NCBI GenBank assembly: GCA_009930325.1
Contig: RZYO01000005.1
Coordinates: forward strand, 1 to 58,803
DNA: 58,803 nt
Direction: 5' to 3'
Source of the DNA: Spirochaetia bacterium
GTDB lineage: Bacteria; Spirochaetota; Spirochaetia; Sphaerochaetales; Sphaerochaetaceae
Under the pieces are notes generated by a model. That model saw only the letters and a list, made by a program, of their open reading frames with translations. It was not told the origin of the DNA and did not search any database. Position numbers and translations under genes: made by a program. Shown piece by piece: positions 1 through 9,035 of this stretch. Numbering within the stretch: position 1 is the stretch's first letter; every line of letters starts with the position of its first letter.

Positions 1-135
1 AAATAATAAATTTTCTTCAGATAATTATCTGGTTGAATTTTTGTAATTATAAATTGTATGAATTAGAAATTTCAGTAGAGAACTCGCGACTCATGAGTAA
101 TATTAAAAGTTCCATTTTTATTGTATTTTATAAAC

Positions 136-756
136 ATGAATGAAAAAGAATATATACTAAAGATTTATGAAATTTTGGATAAAAATTCTAAAGATAATAT
201 AGTTTTTTTAGATAGAAAAGATCCTTTTCAATTTTTAATTTCCGTTATTTTATCAGCTCAAACAACTGATAAAATGGTCAATATTGTTACAGTTGAATTA
301 TTTGAAAAATACAAAAATGCAAAACAATTAGCTAATGCAAATTATGATGAAGTATGTAATATAATTAAACCTACTGGGTTTTATAAAGTAAAAGCTAAAA
401 ATATTATAAATTGTGCTAAAGCTTTAACCAATAAAGAAGTTCCTAATAATATTGATGAATTAATTAAACTTCCTGGAGTTGGAAGGAAAACGGCAAATTG
501 TGTTATTGGAGATATTTATCATCAAGGTGCAGTAATTGTAGACACTCATGTAAAAAGAGTTTTGAATAGATTAAATGTAGTAAATGAAAAAGATCCAACA
601 AAAATAGAAATGAAAGTAAGAAATCTCTTAGAGGAGAAGTATTTATACAGATTCTCTATGACAGTAAATTTACATGGTAGAGAATGTTGTCATTCAAGAA
701 AACCTAATTGTGATAGTTGTGTACTTAATTCGTTTTGTCCAAAGATAGGTGTATAA
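136..756 (+). CDS. nth: Endonuclease III (Nth), DNA glycosylase/AP lyase
   Basis: Base-excision repair enzyme that removes oxidised pyrimidines and cuts the abasic site. Seen in the 206-aa protein: a helix-hairpin-helix LPGVGRKTA at residues 112-120 with the Schiff-base lysine K118, the catalytic aspartate D136 in VDTHVKR, and a C-terminal [4Fe-4S] loop with Cys 185, 192, 195 and 201 (C-x6-C-x2-C-x5-C). This is full length for the family. I chose the ATG at 136; an in-frame TTG at 121 would add five residues without a better ribosome site. The last 32 bases overlap, tail to tail, a hypothetical gene on the other strand. The product assignment is firm; the start is less so because no clear Shine-Dalgarno is visible. 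Confidence 0.95.
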   Translation: MNEKEYILKIYEILDKNSKDNIVFLDRKDPFQFLISVILSAQTTDKMVNIVTVELFEKYKNAKQLANANYDEVCNIIKPTGFYKVKAKNIINCAKALTNKEVPNNIDELIKLPGVGRKTANCVIGDIYHQGAVIVDTHVKRVLNRLNVVNEKDPTKIEMKVRNLLEEKYLYRFSMTVNLHGRECCHSRKPNCDSCVLNSFCPKIGV

Positions 757-1228
757 AATCTAACTGTTCATAAAATATATTGTTATTTTTTTCTTCTATT
801 TCAATTAATTTTAACCGATAATCTTTTAAAACAATTTTGTCAAAATGAATTAATAAATCTGTTTTATTTCCTAATAAAATATAGGGGTTTTTAAAGTTGT
901 TATTTAACAGATTGAGATATTTTGAATTAAATGTTGTATTATTAAAACAAAGTTGAGCAAATAAAGAGTCACAACATACGTTGCTCTCAGCTGGAATAAA
1001 TGAAGTTAAGTCTGTATTAGAAATATCTTTTGAAAAAATAAGGGGTTTATTTGAAAAATCAATATGCAAATTATTAAAATTGTTTAATTGAGTTTGTCCC
1101 AAAATTACAAAAGGTGGTAAAATATTAAAACTTGGATCATTTGTTTTTAAAAATAATTTACGTTTAACATTTTTTAATTTTAATTCATCAATCTCATTCA
1201 ACATAAAAGTAACTAATTTAATTTTCAT
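725..1228 (-). CDS. Hypothetical protein, 167 aa
   Basis: I do not recognise a family. The protein is soluble, rich in Asn, Leu and Phe, with no signal peptide or membrane segment and no nucleotide-binding motif. It contains a Cys pair (VCCDS) near the middle and hydrophobic beta-like stretches such as NPYILLGNKTDLL. It runs convergently into nth with a 32-base overlap and is divergent from rpmB. An alternative start at 1204 (residue 9) is possible. The absence of stops over 500 bases of AT-rich sequence supports a real gene, but the function is unknown. Confidence 0.6.
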   Translation of the reverse strand: MKIKLVTFMLNEIDELKLKNVKRKLFLKTNDPSFNILPPFVILGQTQLNNFNNLHIDFSNKPLIFSKDISNTDLTSFIPAESNVCCDSLFAQLCFNNTTFNSKYLNLLNNNFKNPYILLGNKTDLLIHFDKIVLKDYRLKLIEIEEKNNNIFYEQLDFIHLSLDKTN

Positions 1229-1582
1229 AACTTAACAATAATATTAAAAAAAAATGTTTAAAACTAGTATACATACAAAAAAAATGATTGTTTTTGTAAT
1301 ATTTTTGATCAATAAGGTATAGTAAAATATTTTGTTATTTTATACAATAATAACATGTTATTTAAATTATAAGTAAAAACAAATGGAAAATATAATGAAT
1401 ACTTTGCAATTAGCTATCAAAAAGGTATTTACACAATCTGTTTTATTTGTTAATTTGCTTAGAGTTGAACTGCGCTTTTCAAAATACCTTGCGTAATGCT
1501 CACGAGTGATTTTTCTCGTGCAAGGCTCTCTGGATAGCAACAACGTTTTAATAATCAATATTTTTTATAAGGTGGATATAGT
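1229..1582. other. Intergenic region, divergent promoters and leader
   Basis: No gene is supported here. The left half is nearly pure AT and holds a 14-bp perfect palindrome, AATAACATGTTATT at 1349-1362, which could be an operator. The right half (1413-1538) is more GC-rich and can fold extensively (separate entry). An open frame of 63 codons on the minus strand (1367-1558) looks like a by-product of that folded RNA and not a gene. Confidence 0.5.
1413..1538 (+). ncRNA. Structured RNA / leader upstream of rpmB
   Basis: Seen in the sequence: GCTATC (1413-1418) can pair with GATAGC (1533-1538) to close a domain. Inside it AAGGTATTT (1422-1430) pairs perfectly with AAATACCTT (1482-1490), and CACGAG (1501-1506) pairs with CTCGTG (1515-1520) around an 8-base loop. 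CCTTG (1487-1491) can instead pair with CAAGG (1521-1525), which competes with the second helix. The block is clearly richer in GC than its surroundings and ends 45 bases before the rpmB start codon. It could be an untranslated leader acting on rpmB or a separate small RNA. I do not recognise an Rfam family by eye. Confidence 0.45.
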
Positions 1583-1810
1583 ATGGCTCGTAGATGTGAA
1601 ATTTGCGGAAAGGGAACAGTTGCAGGCAACAATGTTACCAGAAAAGGTCAAGCAAAGAAGAAGGGTGGTGTAGGTCAGCATATTGGAGTTAAATCCAAAC
1701 GCGTTTTTCGCCCCAATCTAGTTACTGTTAAAACAACAGTAAACGGTACTCCACGTACTGTCAAAGTTTGTACACGTTGCCTACGTAGTGGTGCAGTTGA
1801 TAAACTATAA
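1583..1810 (+). CDS. rpmB: 50S ribosomal protein L28
   Basis: Structural protein of the large ribosomal subunit, 75 aa. It starts MARRCEICGKG, the typical L28 beginning, and has two Cys pairs (CEIC near the start, CTRC near the end) in the arrangement of zinc-binding L28 forms. The middle carries the conserved RVFRPNL segment. A ribosome site AAGGTGG sits 9 bases before the ATG. It is expressed as a single-gene unit, bounded by a folded leader upstream and a strong terminator 28 bases downstream. Confidence 0.96.
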   Translation: MARRCEICGKGTVAGNNVTRKGQAKKKGGVGQHIGVKSKRVFRPNLVTVKTTVNGTPRTVKVCTRCLRSGAVDKL

Positions 1811-1837
1811 TTTGTTTTCTTAATGCAACCTGTATGT

Positions 1838-1862
1838 AAAAGAGCCCACCTGGGCTCTTTTT
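1838..1862 (+). terminator. Rho-independent terminator of rpmB
   Basis: AAAGAGCCC (1838-1846) and GGGCTCTTT (1852-1860) form a 9-bp stem, followed by more T. It ends rpmB transcription. It also shows that reading frames extending through it into the next gene are not real N-termini. Confidence 0.9.
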
Positions 1863-1918
1863 CGCATATTAGTCAATTTGTTTACTGTGAAGTTCATTAT
1901 CTTAAACAGGAGTTTTAT

Positions 1919-4306
1919 TTGAAAAATATTAATATACATGCTTTAGAAGCATCAATGCTCTTAAACCAAGAGGGTCGTGAAAAGTTATTAAAACTCAGAG
2001 AAGAAAATAGAGAAAGTAAATTAGTTTTAGTAATTACAAGCGATAAAGAAAAAATATTAGAAGCTGAAGAGCTCATTTCTTTAGCAAAAGAAAATGATGA
2101 AAAAGTATGGATTAAATTAGAAGAAAAAGAAGCATACTTAAACGAAGTCATTTTTAATTTAGTCAGCAATGAATATAAGACTATCTTATCTGATTTAATT
2201 AAAAAAGATTTCACTGATATTGAAGATATATTAAAAAGTGTTTGGTTGGTAGGGGATATCTCTTATGGAACACTAGGTTATTTTGATTCAGTTGTTGGTA
2301 ATTGGATAGCAAATATAGTTAAATTTATTATTGAACACAATAATGATAAGATTTCAATCTTTAATTCAAATGAAATTTTAGCCTATAATTCTGAAATTTT
2401 ACCTGATTTTTCTATTATTATACCTGCTGTTCATAAAATTAGAGAAAGTTTCAATGCTGAAATTTTTGCAGCTAAGTTAGCTGTTATGTTTAACACTCAC
2501 GAATTGATTTTTTGGAATTCAAAATCATTATTAACAACAGCAAATATTAGTGAAGTTCCAAGTGCAACTGTAATAAGACAACTTTGCTATAGTGAAGCAA
2601 CTGAATTATCATTTTTTGGATCAACATTAATAAACTCAAAAGCTATCGTTTATGCTATATCAAAGGGCATTAACGTTTGTTTAAGATGTTGGAAATATTT
2701 TGATGATCCCGGTACTCTTATTAACAATGAAGAAGAAAAAGAAAAAAGACACGCTGTTAAAGGATTTTCAATAGTTCATAATGTTGCATTAATTAGTATT
2801 GAAGGTGCTGGGTTAAGTGGTAGAGTTGGTTTTTCTTCAAAAGTATTTAATTCAATGAAAGCTGCTGGCGTATCAGTTATTTTATATTCTCAAGCTTCTT
2901 CTGAATATTCTATATCAATTGCTGTTCCACAAAATCAAGCAGACAGGGCAATTGAAGCAGTAAGTATTAGTTTTAATGAAGAATTAAGAGAAGATATTGT
3001 AAATTCAATAGATTGTATTACTGATTTAGCAATAATCGCTGCTGTAGGTAACAATATGGCAGGCAAAAAAGGTGTTGCAGGGAAATTCTTTAGTTCTTTA
3101 GGAAAAGCTGGTGTTAACGTAAAGGCAATTGCTCAAGGAGCTAGCGAAAGAAATATTAGCGCAGTTATTGAAGGCTCAGATAGTATTAGAGCTTTAAGGG
3201 CTTTACATGCAGCATTCTTCTTGTCTAAACAAGCTTTATCTATCGGATTGATTGGACCTGGAAATATTGGGGGAACATTATTAGACCAAATTTCTAATGA
3301 ATCCGCTTTTTTATATGAAAAATTTCAAATTGATTTAAGAATTCGTGCAATTGCAAGTAGTAAATTTATGTTATTAGATGAAGATGGAATTGATTTATCA
3401 TCTTGGAGAGAGAATTTTAAAAAGAATAGTATTCCTCTAGATATGGATGAATTTGCAAAGCATGTTGGGGCGACCTATTTCCCTCATCGAGCAATAGTAG
3501 ATTGTTCTTCTAGTAGTGAATTAGCTAATAAATATGTTGATTGGATGAAAGAAGGAATGCATATTGTTACTCCTAATAAAAAGGCTGGTACTGCAAATAT
3601 TGAATATTATAATGAATTATTTGATACTTGCTTAACTACAGGCAGAAGATTTTATTATGAAACTACAGTTGGTGCAGGATTACCTGTAATAGGAACATTA
3701 AAAGATTTAGTTCAAACAGGAGATAATGTTAGAACCATTGAAGGTATTGTTTCTGGAACTTTAGCTTGGTTATTTAATAACTTTGATGGAAGTGTTAGAT
3801 TTAGTGATTTGGTAAAAAAAGCAAAAGAAATGGGTTATACAGAACCTGACCCACGTGATGATTTATCCGGTATGGATGTTGCTAGAAAAACTGTTATATT
3901 AGCAAGAGAATTGGGTTATGAAGTAGAAGTTGATGATATGCCAATAGAAAGTTTAGTTCCTAAAGAACTAGCAAAACTACCTGTAGAAGAATTTATGAAT
4001 CAATTAGAAGAGTTAGATAAACCAATTTTAGAAAAATTTGAACAAGCAAAAAAAGAAAATAAAAGATTATGTTATGTTGGTAAAGTTGATGAAAATGGAA
4101 ATTGCAGTGTATCTCTTAAAGGATATCCAATGAATCATCCATTCTCACAAGCAAGTGGAACGGACAATGTGATTTGTTTTACCACTGATAGATATTCTAC
4201 TCAACCTTTAGTTATAAAAGGGCCTGGAGCTGGAAGAGAAGTTACTGCAGGTGGTGTTTTTTCAGACATTTTAAGATTATCAGCATATTTAGGTGCTAGA
4301 GTATAA
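1919..4306 (+). CDS. thrA: Homoserine dehydrogenase with degenerate aspartokinase domain (ThrA-like)
   Basis: Homoserine dehydrogenase of the threonine/methionine branch. It has the two-domain layout of bifunctional ThrA (795 aa against about 820 in E. coli). The C-terminal half keeps the Rossmann motif GPGNIGG, VTPNKKA, the VGAGLPVI active-site loop and GYTEPDPRDDLSG, so this activity should be intact. Two ACT regulatory repeats precede it (SSEYSISI and ASERNISAV). The N-terminal kinase domain lacks the hallmark KFGGTS start and the GRNGSDYSA loop. Only its end is recognisable (EATELSFFGS, DPGTLI), so it is probably catalytically dead and serves as scaffold or sensor. I chose TTG at 1919 because CAGGAG lies 6 bases upstream; earlier in-frame codons lie in the rpmB terminator. 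thrC follows after 12 bases. Confidence 0.88.
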   Translation: MKNINIHALEASMLLNQEGREKLLKLREENRESKLVLVITSDKEKILEAEELISLAKENDEKVWIKLEEKEAYLNEVIFNLVSNEYKTILSDLIKKDFTDIEDILKSVWLVGDISYGTLGYFDSVVGNWIANIVKFIIEHNNDKISIFNSNEILAYNSEILPDFSIIIPAVHKIRESFNAEIFAAKLAVMFNTHELIFWNSKSLLTTANISEVPSATVIRQLCYSEATELSFFGSTLINSKAIVYAISKGINVCLRCWKYFDDPGTLINNEEEKEKRHAVKGFSIVHNVALISIEGAGLSGRVGFSSKVFNSMKAAGVSVILYSQASSEYSISIAVPQNQADRAIEAVSISFNEELREDIVNSIDCITDLAIIAAVGNNMAGKKGVAGKFFSSLGKAGVNVKAIAQGASERNISAVIEGSDSIRALRALHAAFFLSKQALSIGLIGPGNIGGTLLDQISNESAFLYEKFQIDLRIRAIASSKFMLLDEDGIDLSSWRENFKKNSIPLDMDEFAKHVGATYFPHRAIVDCSSSSELANKYVDWMKEGMHIVTPNKKAGTANIEYYNELFDTCLTTGRRFYYETTVGAGLPVIGTLKDLVQTGDNVRTIEGIVSGTLAWLFNNFDGSVRFSDLVKKAKEMGYTEPDPRDDLSGMDVARKTVILARELGYEVEVDDMPIESLVPKELAKLPVEEFMNQLEELDKPILEKFEQAKKENKRLCYVGKVDENGNCSVSLKGYPMNHPFSQASGTDNVICFTTDRYSTQPLVIKGPGAGREVTAGGVFSDILRLSAYLGARV

Positions 4307-4318
4307 GGAGTTATAATT

Positions 4319-5590
4319 ATGGATTTTGTTTCAACAAGAGGATTATCAAAAACAATAACAGCAGGAGAAGCTATATTAAAAGGGTTAGCTGACGATGGAG
4401 GATTGTATGTTCCTAAAACTTTCCCCTCATTAGTTAATATGAATGTATCAAGTGTATCTTCTTATCCTGAAATGGCTTTTGAAGTTCTTGCTCCTTTTTT
4501 TAAAGATGATAAATATATTAATTTAAATGATTTAGCTTATATATGTATGAATGCTTTTAATTTTGATGTACCATTAATTCAATTAGGTCAAAAAGAAAGT
4601 GTTCTTGAATTATATCATGGTCCAACAGCCGCTTTTAAAGATTTTGGTGCAAGATTTTTAGCTTCATCCTTAGAAACAATAATAAAGAAAAATAATAAAG
4701 AATTAACAATTCTTGTTGCAACAAGTGGCGATACTGGTGGAGCAGTTGCTTCAGCTTTTTATAACAAAGCCGGTATTAAAGTAAAAGTTTTATATCCAAA
4801 AAATAGAGTCAGTGAAAGACAAAAAAAACAATTAACTGTTTTAGGAAATAATATTGAAGCTTATGAAGTTGATGGAACTTTTGATGATTGTCAAAAAATG
4901 GTTAAAGATGCATTTATGGATAAAGAACTCAGTGAAAAATGGGGCTTAACAAGTGCAAATTCTATTAATTTAGGGCGACTTTTGCCTCAAAGTGTTTATT
5001 ATGTTTATGCTAGCCATTTGTTTAGATCAATGTACGGTGAAAATCCAAATATTATTATTCCTAGTGGAAATGTTGGTAATAGTTGTGCTGCTTATTGGGC
5101 GTTTTCAATGGGTGCTCCAATAGAATCAATTGTTCTAGCTGTAAATGCTAATAAAACAATACCAGATTATCTTGATAGTGGGAAATATACACCAAGATCT
5201 AGTATAAAAACATTGGCAAATGCAATGGATGTTGGTGCTCCTAGTAATATGGAAAGATTATTCGATTTGTATGGCGATATTGATTTATTTAGACAATTTG
5301 TCAAATCTTACAGTGTTAGTGATGATGAAATAAAGGCCACTATTAAAAAAACTTATGATGAAACCTCATATATTATTTGTCCTCATACAGCTTGTGCTAA
5401 AAAAGTTTATGAAACATATTACAAAAACCAACCTTCAATATTAGTATCAACAGCTCACCCTGCAAAATTTGAAACTATTGTTGAACCCTTAATTAATAAA
5501 AGTATCCCAATACCAAAGGCATTAGATGAATTATTGAAACTTGATGGAAAATTTACAAGTGTTTCAACAGATTATCATGATATATTTTAA
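4319..5590 (+). CDS. thrC: Threonine synthase
   Basis: PLP enzyme converting O-phosphohomoserine to threonine and phosphate, the last step after the preceding homoserine dehydrogenase. The 423-aa protein has the PLP-lysine motif HGPTAAFKDFGARF, the cofactor loop ATSGDTGGAVA, the glycine-rich PSGNVGN segment and an N-terminal STRG, all typical of the longer bacterial/fungal threonine synthases. AAGGAG precedes the ATG by 8 bases. The gene is 12 bases behind thrA, and no homoserine kinase (thrB) is present between or after them, so that step must be encoded elsewhere. Confidence 0.95.
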   Translation: MDFVSTRGLSKTITAGEAILKGLADDGGLYVPKTFPSLVNMNVSSVSSYPEMAFEVLAPFFKDDKYINLNDLAYICMNAFNFDVPLIQLGQKESVLELYHGPTAAFKDFGARFLASSLETIIKKNNKELTILVATSGDTGGAVASAFYNKAGIKVKVLYPKNRVSERQKKQLTVLGNNIEAYEVDGTFDDCQKMVKDAFMDKELSEKWGLTSANSINLGRLLPQSVYYVYASHLFRSMYGENPNIIIPSGNVGNSCAAYWAFSMGAPIESIVLAVNANKTIPDYLDSGKYTPRSSIKTLANAMDVGAPSNMERLFDLYGDIDLFRQFVKSYSVSDDEIKATIKKTYDETSYIICPHTACAKKVYETYYKNQPSILVSTAHPAKFETIVEPLINKSIPIPKALDELLKLDGKFTSVSTDYHDIF

Positions 5591-5601
5591 TTAATTATTT
5601 T

Positions 5602-5652
5602 AAACTAGCTTTTTTTGATTGTATAAATTTTATAAAAATGGCTAGTTTTTTT
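5602..5652 (+). terminator. Terminator after thrC
   Basis: AAACTAGC (5602-5609) pairs with GCTAGTTT (5641-5648), followed by a run of T. The loop is long, and T-rich and A-rich stretches inside it can extend the stem. It closes the threonine transcription unit. Confidence 0.7.
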
Positions 5653-5677
5653 ATATAAATATATCAACTTTATATTA

Positions 5678-5706
5678 TTGATTGTTCCTTTTTTTGTATG
5701 TATAAT
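5678..5706 (+). promoter_or_regulatory. Sigma-70-type promoter for the EAL-domain gene
   Basis: TTGATT (5678-5683), a 17-base spacer and a perfect TATAAT (5701-5706) lie just after the thrC terminator. Transcription would give a leader of roughly 85-90 bases before the ribosome site AAGGAG at 5788-5793. Confidence 0.65.
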
Positions 5707-5799
5707 TAAGATGTTTTAGAGGCTTTTAAAAATAAGGCTTATAAAATTGATATATTTGTGATTATTGCAATTTAAAATCAGAAATTTAAGGAGCTCATA

Positions 5800-8535
5800 A
5801 TTAAAATTAATTTTAAAAAAATAGATTTTGTAACAATCTTAAAAAGATCAATTTTATTTATTATTCCATTTATTATAATATATATTTTTTTATTTAATTA
5901 TATAAAAAAAATTGAAGTAGAAAAATCTATAGAAATAATAGTAAGTGAACAAAAACAAAAAACCAATACTCTTGATTATATAATTAAGAATTTATTTGAT
6001 GAAAGCATTGAAGATTTATTAGTTATAAAAAAATCTGATGAAATAAATAATTATATAAACGATACGACTCAATTTAATCAGAACGAATTATCGCAACTAT
6101 TTTATAGAATTGCATCAAATAAAAGTAGTTTTGATCAAATCAGATATATAGATTCAAACGGTCAAGAAATTATAAGAGTAAACAATTCTGATAATTCTCC
6201 CTATATTGTAAGCTCTGATTTGTTACAAAATAAATTTGACAGATATTACTTTCAAGAATCAATTAAATTGAATGATGGAGAATATTATTTTTCAAATTTA
6301 GATTTAAATATTGAAAATGGGAAAATAGAAGAACCTCATAAACCAGTAATTAGAATAGCAACCCCTTTATATAATTTAAAAAATGAATTAAAGGGAATAT
6401 TAATTATTAATTATTTGGGAGAAAATATTATAGGTGTTTTTAATAATCAATATAATATTTCAAATAATAATATGAATGACACTTATTTAATTAATAATGA
6501 AGGTTATTTTTTATATAATAAAGATATTACTAAAACTTTTTCTTATATGTTCGATAAAGAAAAACAATATAATTTTAAAGATTTAAATAATATTGTTTAT
6601 GATTATATGATAAAAAATCATAATGGATATATTATTGATAATAATTATATATATTATTTTAAAGAAATTATCCCCACCTCTAATATTGAAAATGTGATGA
6701 GTGATAAATTTAGTTGGTATATTATATCAGATTATAATTTAAATAATTTCCCTGTTATAAAGAAAAGTATATTTTTTTATCTGTCCTTAATGGATTTATT
6801 AGTTTTAGTTATTTTATGTTTATTAATATTTTTTTCAATTTTAATCACTTATTTAAGAAATAAAGATAAAGAACAATTATTAATAACAAATAAAATTGCA
6901 GAAAATACTAATGATGCAATTCTTATCTCAGATAAATTTACTAAAATCATTTTTGTAAATAAAGCATTTGAACAAATTACTGGCTATTCAAAAGATGAAG
7001 TTTTGGGCTTAAAAACTAACTATTTTAAATCAGGTTTACATAAAAAAGATTTCTATCACCAGATGTGGAAAGAGTTAAATGAAACAGGTTCTTGGGAAGG
7101 CGAGCTATGGGATCGTAAAAAAGATGGTTTGTTTTATCCTAAATTATTAAAAATACTTGCAATAAATAAAAAATTAACAAATAAAGTTGATAAGTATATT
7201 GGAATATATTTCGACTTAACTCGTTTAAAACAAGATGAAGAAGATATTACTAAACTAAAAAATTATAATATTGAAACCAATCTTCCTAATGAAAAATTAT
7301 TATTAAAATTACTTCAATCAAATGTCGAATCAGCTAAAAATAATATTTTTGGATTATTTTGTTTCTCAATAGTTAATTACTATGATTTAATAAATAATCG
7401 TGGTGATGAAGAAATAAGAAAAGCAATTAAAGAGTTTATCAAAGAACTTAACTCTTTAATTTCAAAAAATGATTATATTGCTCAAATATCAAAAAATACT
7501 TTTGTAATTGGGTTAGTGAATTATGAAAGTAAAGCTGAAATAAAAAACTTTATAGATATATTTTTTAATTACAATAAAGAAAGTTTAAATGACCAAAAAG
7601 ATTGTTTTTATTTTCAAATTAAAGCTGGTGTCTCAACTTATTCTAAAAATACTATTAATCCAAAAGAATTATTAAGGGATGCTAATATAGCCTTAGAAAT
7701 TGCTAAAACAAATAATACTATTGATTATTTATTCTCATCTTCTGAATTGACAAATGAAGTAAACCATAAAATGGAATTATCAATTTTATTAAGAAAAGCT
7801 ATAATTAATAATGAATTAGATGTACATTATCAACCACAAATTGATTGTAATTCTAATAAAATTATCGGAATTGAAGCATTAATAAGATGGAATAATAAAA
7901 AATTTGGTAATATAGGCCCCTTTGAATTTATACCTATTGCAGAAAAAACTGGGTTTATTATTGATTTAGGATATTGGTTAATTGAACGTATATTTCAAGA
8001 TTATTATAAAATCAAATACATTATCCCAAATGATTTTAAAATATCAATTAATATATCAGCTCTTCAATTTCAAGATAATAAATTAGTTAAAATTTTTACT
8101 GATCTTTCAAAACAATATGATGTCAACTTAAACAAAATAGAAATAGAAATCACTGAAAGCATGCTTGTTAATGATATAAATATTGTTAACAGTCAATTAA
8201 AAAAATTTAAAAATTTAGGTATTTCAATATCGTTAGATGACTTTGGTACAGGATTTTCTTCATTAAGTTATTTAAAAATGATTATTATAGATAAAATTAA
8301 AATTGATAGGAAATTTATAAAAGATTATCCAGAAAATGATAATGGTGGGCTTGCAAAAATTATTGTACAACTTGCTAAAGAACTTGATTTGAAAGTAATC
8401 ACTGAAGGTGTTGAAACAAAAATTCAACTTGACTATATTAAATCTATAGGATGCAATTATATTCAAGGCTATTACTATAGTAAACCATTAACTTTTGATG
8501 ATTTAATTTTGTATATAAAAAAAATAAGAGATTAA
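5800..8535 (+). CDS. Membrane dCache-PAS-GGDEF*-EAL cyclic-di-GMP phosphodiesterase
   Basis: Predicted c-di-GMP phosphodiesterase with an extracytoplasmic sensor. Order in the 911-aa reading: membrane helix about 18-34, extracytoplasmic Cache-like domain to about 320 (signature IRYIDSNGQEIIRV), second helix about 324-352, PAS about 367-475, degenerate GGDEF about 480-645 (the GGDEF site reads ISKNTF), EAL about 660-905 with EALIRW, DDFGTGFSSL and EGVET intact. There is no in-frame ATG, GTG or TTG before TTG 6220, which would delete the first helix and half the sensor. A perfect AAGGAG at 5788-5793 lies 6 bases before an in-frame ATT at 5800 (ATA at 5797 is adjacent), and the nearest upstream stop is at 5773. 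I therefore annotate a rare ATT start; a mutated start codon is the alternative. Confidence 0.8.
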   Translation: MKINFKKIDFVTILKRSILFIIPFIIIYIFLFNYIKKIEVEKSIEIIVSEQKQKTNTLDYIIKNLFDESIEDLLVIKKSDEINNYINDTTQFNQNELSQLFYRIASNKSSFDQIRYIDSNGQEIIRVNNSDNSPYIVSSDLLQNKFDRYYFQESIKLNDGEYYFSNLDLNIENGKIEEPHKPVIRIATPLYNLKNELKGILIINYLGENIIGVFNNQYNISNNNMNDTYLINNEGYFLYNKDITKTFSYMFDKEKQYNFKDLNNIVYDYMIKNHNGYIIDNNYIYYFKEIIPTSNIENVMSDKFSWYIISDYNLNNFPVIKKSIFFYLSLMDLLVLVILCLLIFFSILITYLRNKDKEQLLITNKIAENTNDAILISDKFTKIIFVNKAFEQITGYSKDEVLGLKTNYFKSGLHKKDFYHQMWKELNETGSWEGELWDRKKDGLFYPKLLKILAINKKLTNKVDKYIGIYFDLTRLKQDEEDITKLKNYNIETNLPNEKLLLKLLQSNVESAKNNIFGLFCFSIVNYYDLINNRGDEEIRKAIKEFIKELNSLISKNDYIAQISKNTFVIGLVNYESKAEIKNFIDIFFNYNKESLNDQKDCFYFQIKAGVSTYSKNTINPKELLRDANIALEIAKTNNTIDYLFSSSELTNEVNHKMELSILLRKAIINNELDVHYQPQIDCNSNKIIGIEALIRWNNKKFGNIGPFEFIPIAEKTGFIIDLGYWLIERIFQDYYKIKYIIPNDFKISINISALQFQDNKLVKIFTDLSKQYDVNLNKIEIEITESMLVNDINIVNSQLKKFKNLGISISLDDFGTGFSSLSYLKMIIIDKIKIDRKFIKDYPENDNGGLAKIIVQLAKELDLKVITEGVETKIQLDYIKSIGCNYIQGYYYSKPLTFDDLILYIKKIRD

Positions 8536-8537
8536 TA

Positions 8538-9035
8538 TCATATTTTTTCATTATAAATTTTTTCGATAAGTGCACTCATACTAAGTCCATAGCTAAATGC
8601 ATATTTTTCCAGTGTTGAACATAGAATATTATTATTAATTTTACAGTGTTCTCTATTGCATATGTTAGTTTTATTGATACCTGATATTTTGGCTATTTGA
8701 GATTCAGATAAATTTCTATTAATTCTAACTTGTGATAATTTTAAACATAATTCTTTTGGAGATAAAGATTCTGTTTTAATTACATATTTCATAGTTATTG
8801 AATTTGTTAATCCTGATTCATTTTCTGCAATTAAGAAAAAACAAGAAATAGAAATATTTACAACTGAACAAATTCTTTCAACTGTTGAATATTTAGGATT
8901 CCAACTATCATTTGCATGTCTAATTAAACTGGGTGATATTTTTGCTTTTTTAGCAAAATCATCAATTGATAAATGAGAAATTTTAATTAAATATAATAAA
9001 GCTTTATAATAATTTAATGGAACATACTTTTTCAA
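8538..9035 (-). CDS. Transcriptional regulator with two XRE-type HTH segments
   Basis: Predicted DNA-binding protein, 165 aa. Two helix-turn-helix-like segments can be seen. The N-terminal one (about 20-65) contains LSIDDFAKKAKISPSLIRHA, and the C-terminal one (about 105-150) contains LSESQIAKISGINKTNI. The start is TTG at 9035 with AAGGAG 6 bases upstream. It converges on the EAL gene with only two bases between stop codons. Target genes are unknown. Sequence alone does not tell whether it binds DNA with one or both segments. Confidence 0.7.
   Translation of the reverse strand: MKKYVPLNYYKALLYLIKISHLSIDDFAKKAKISPSLIRHANDSWNPKYSTVERICSVVNISISCFFLIAENESGLTNSITMKYVIKTESLSPKELCLKLSQVRINRNLSESQIAKISGINKTNICNREHCKINNNILCSTLEKYAFSYGLSMSALIEKIYNEKI

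Noticed and set aside
1367-1558. 63-codon open frame on the minus strand before rpmB
   Set aside because: It coincides with the inverted repeats of the folded RNA and has no ribosome site or recognisable protein features.
1823-1918. In-frame N-terminal extension of the thrA-like gene
   Set aside because: It reads through the rpmB terminator hairpin; the AAACAGGAG ribosome site and TTG at 1919 give the family's usual length.
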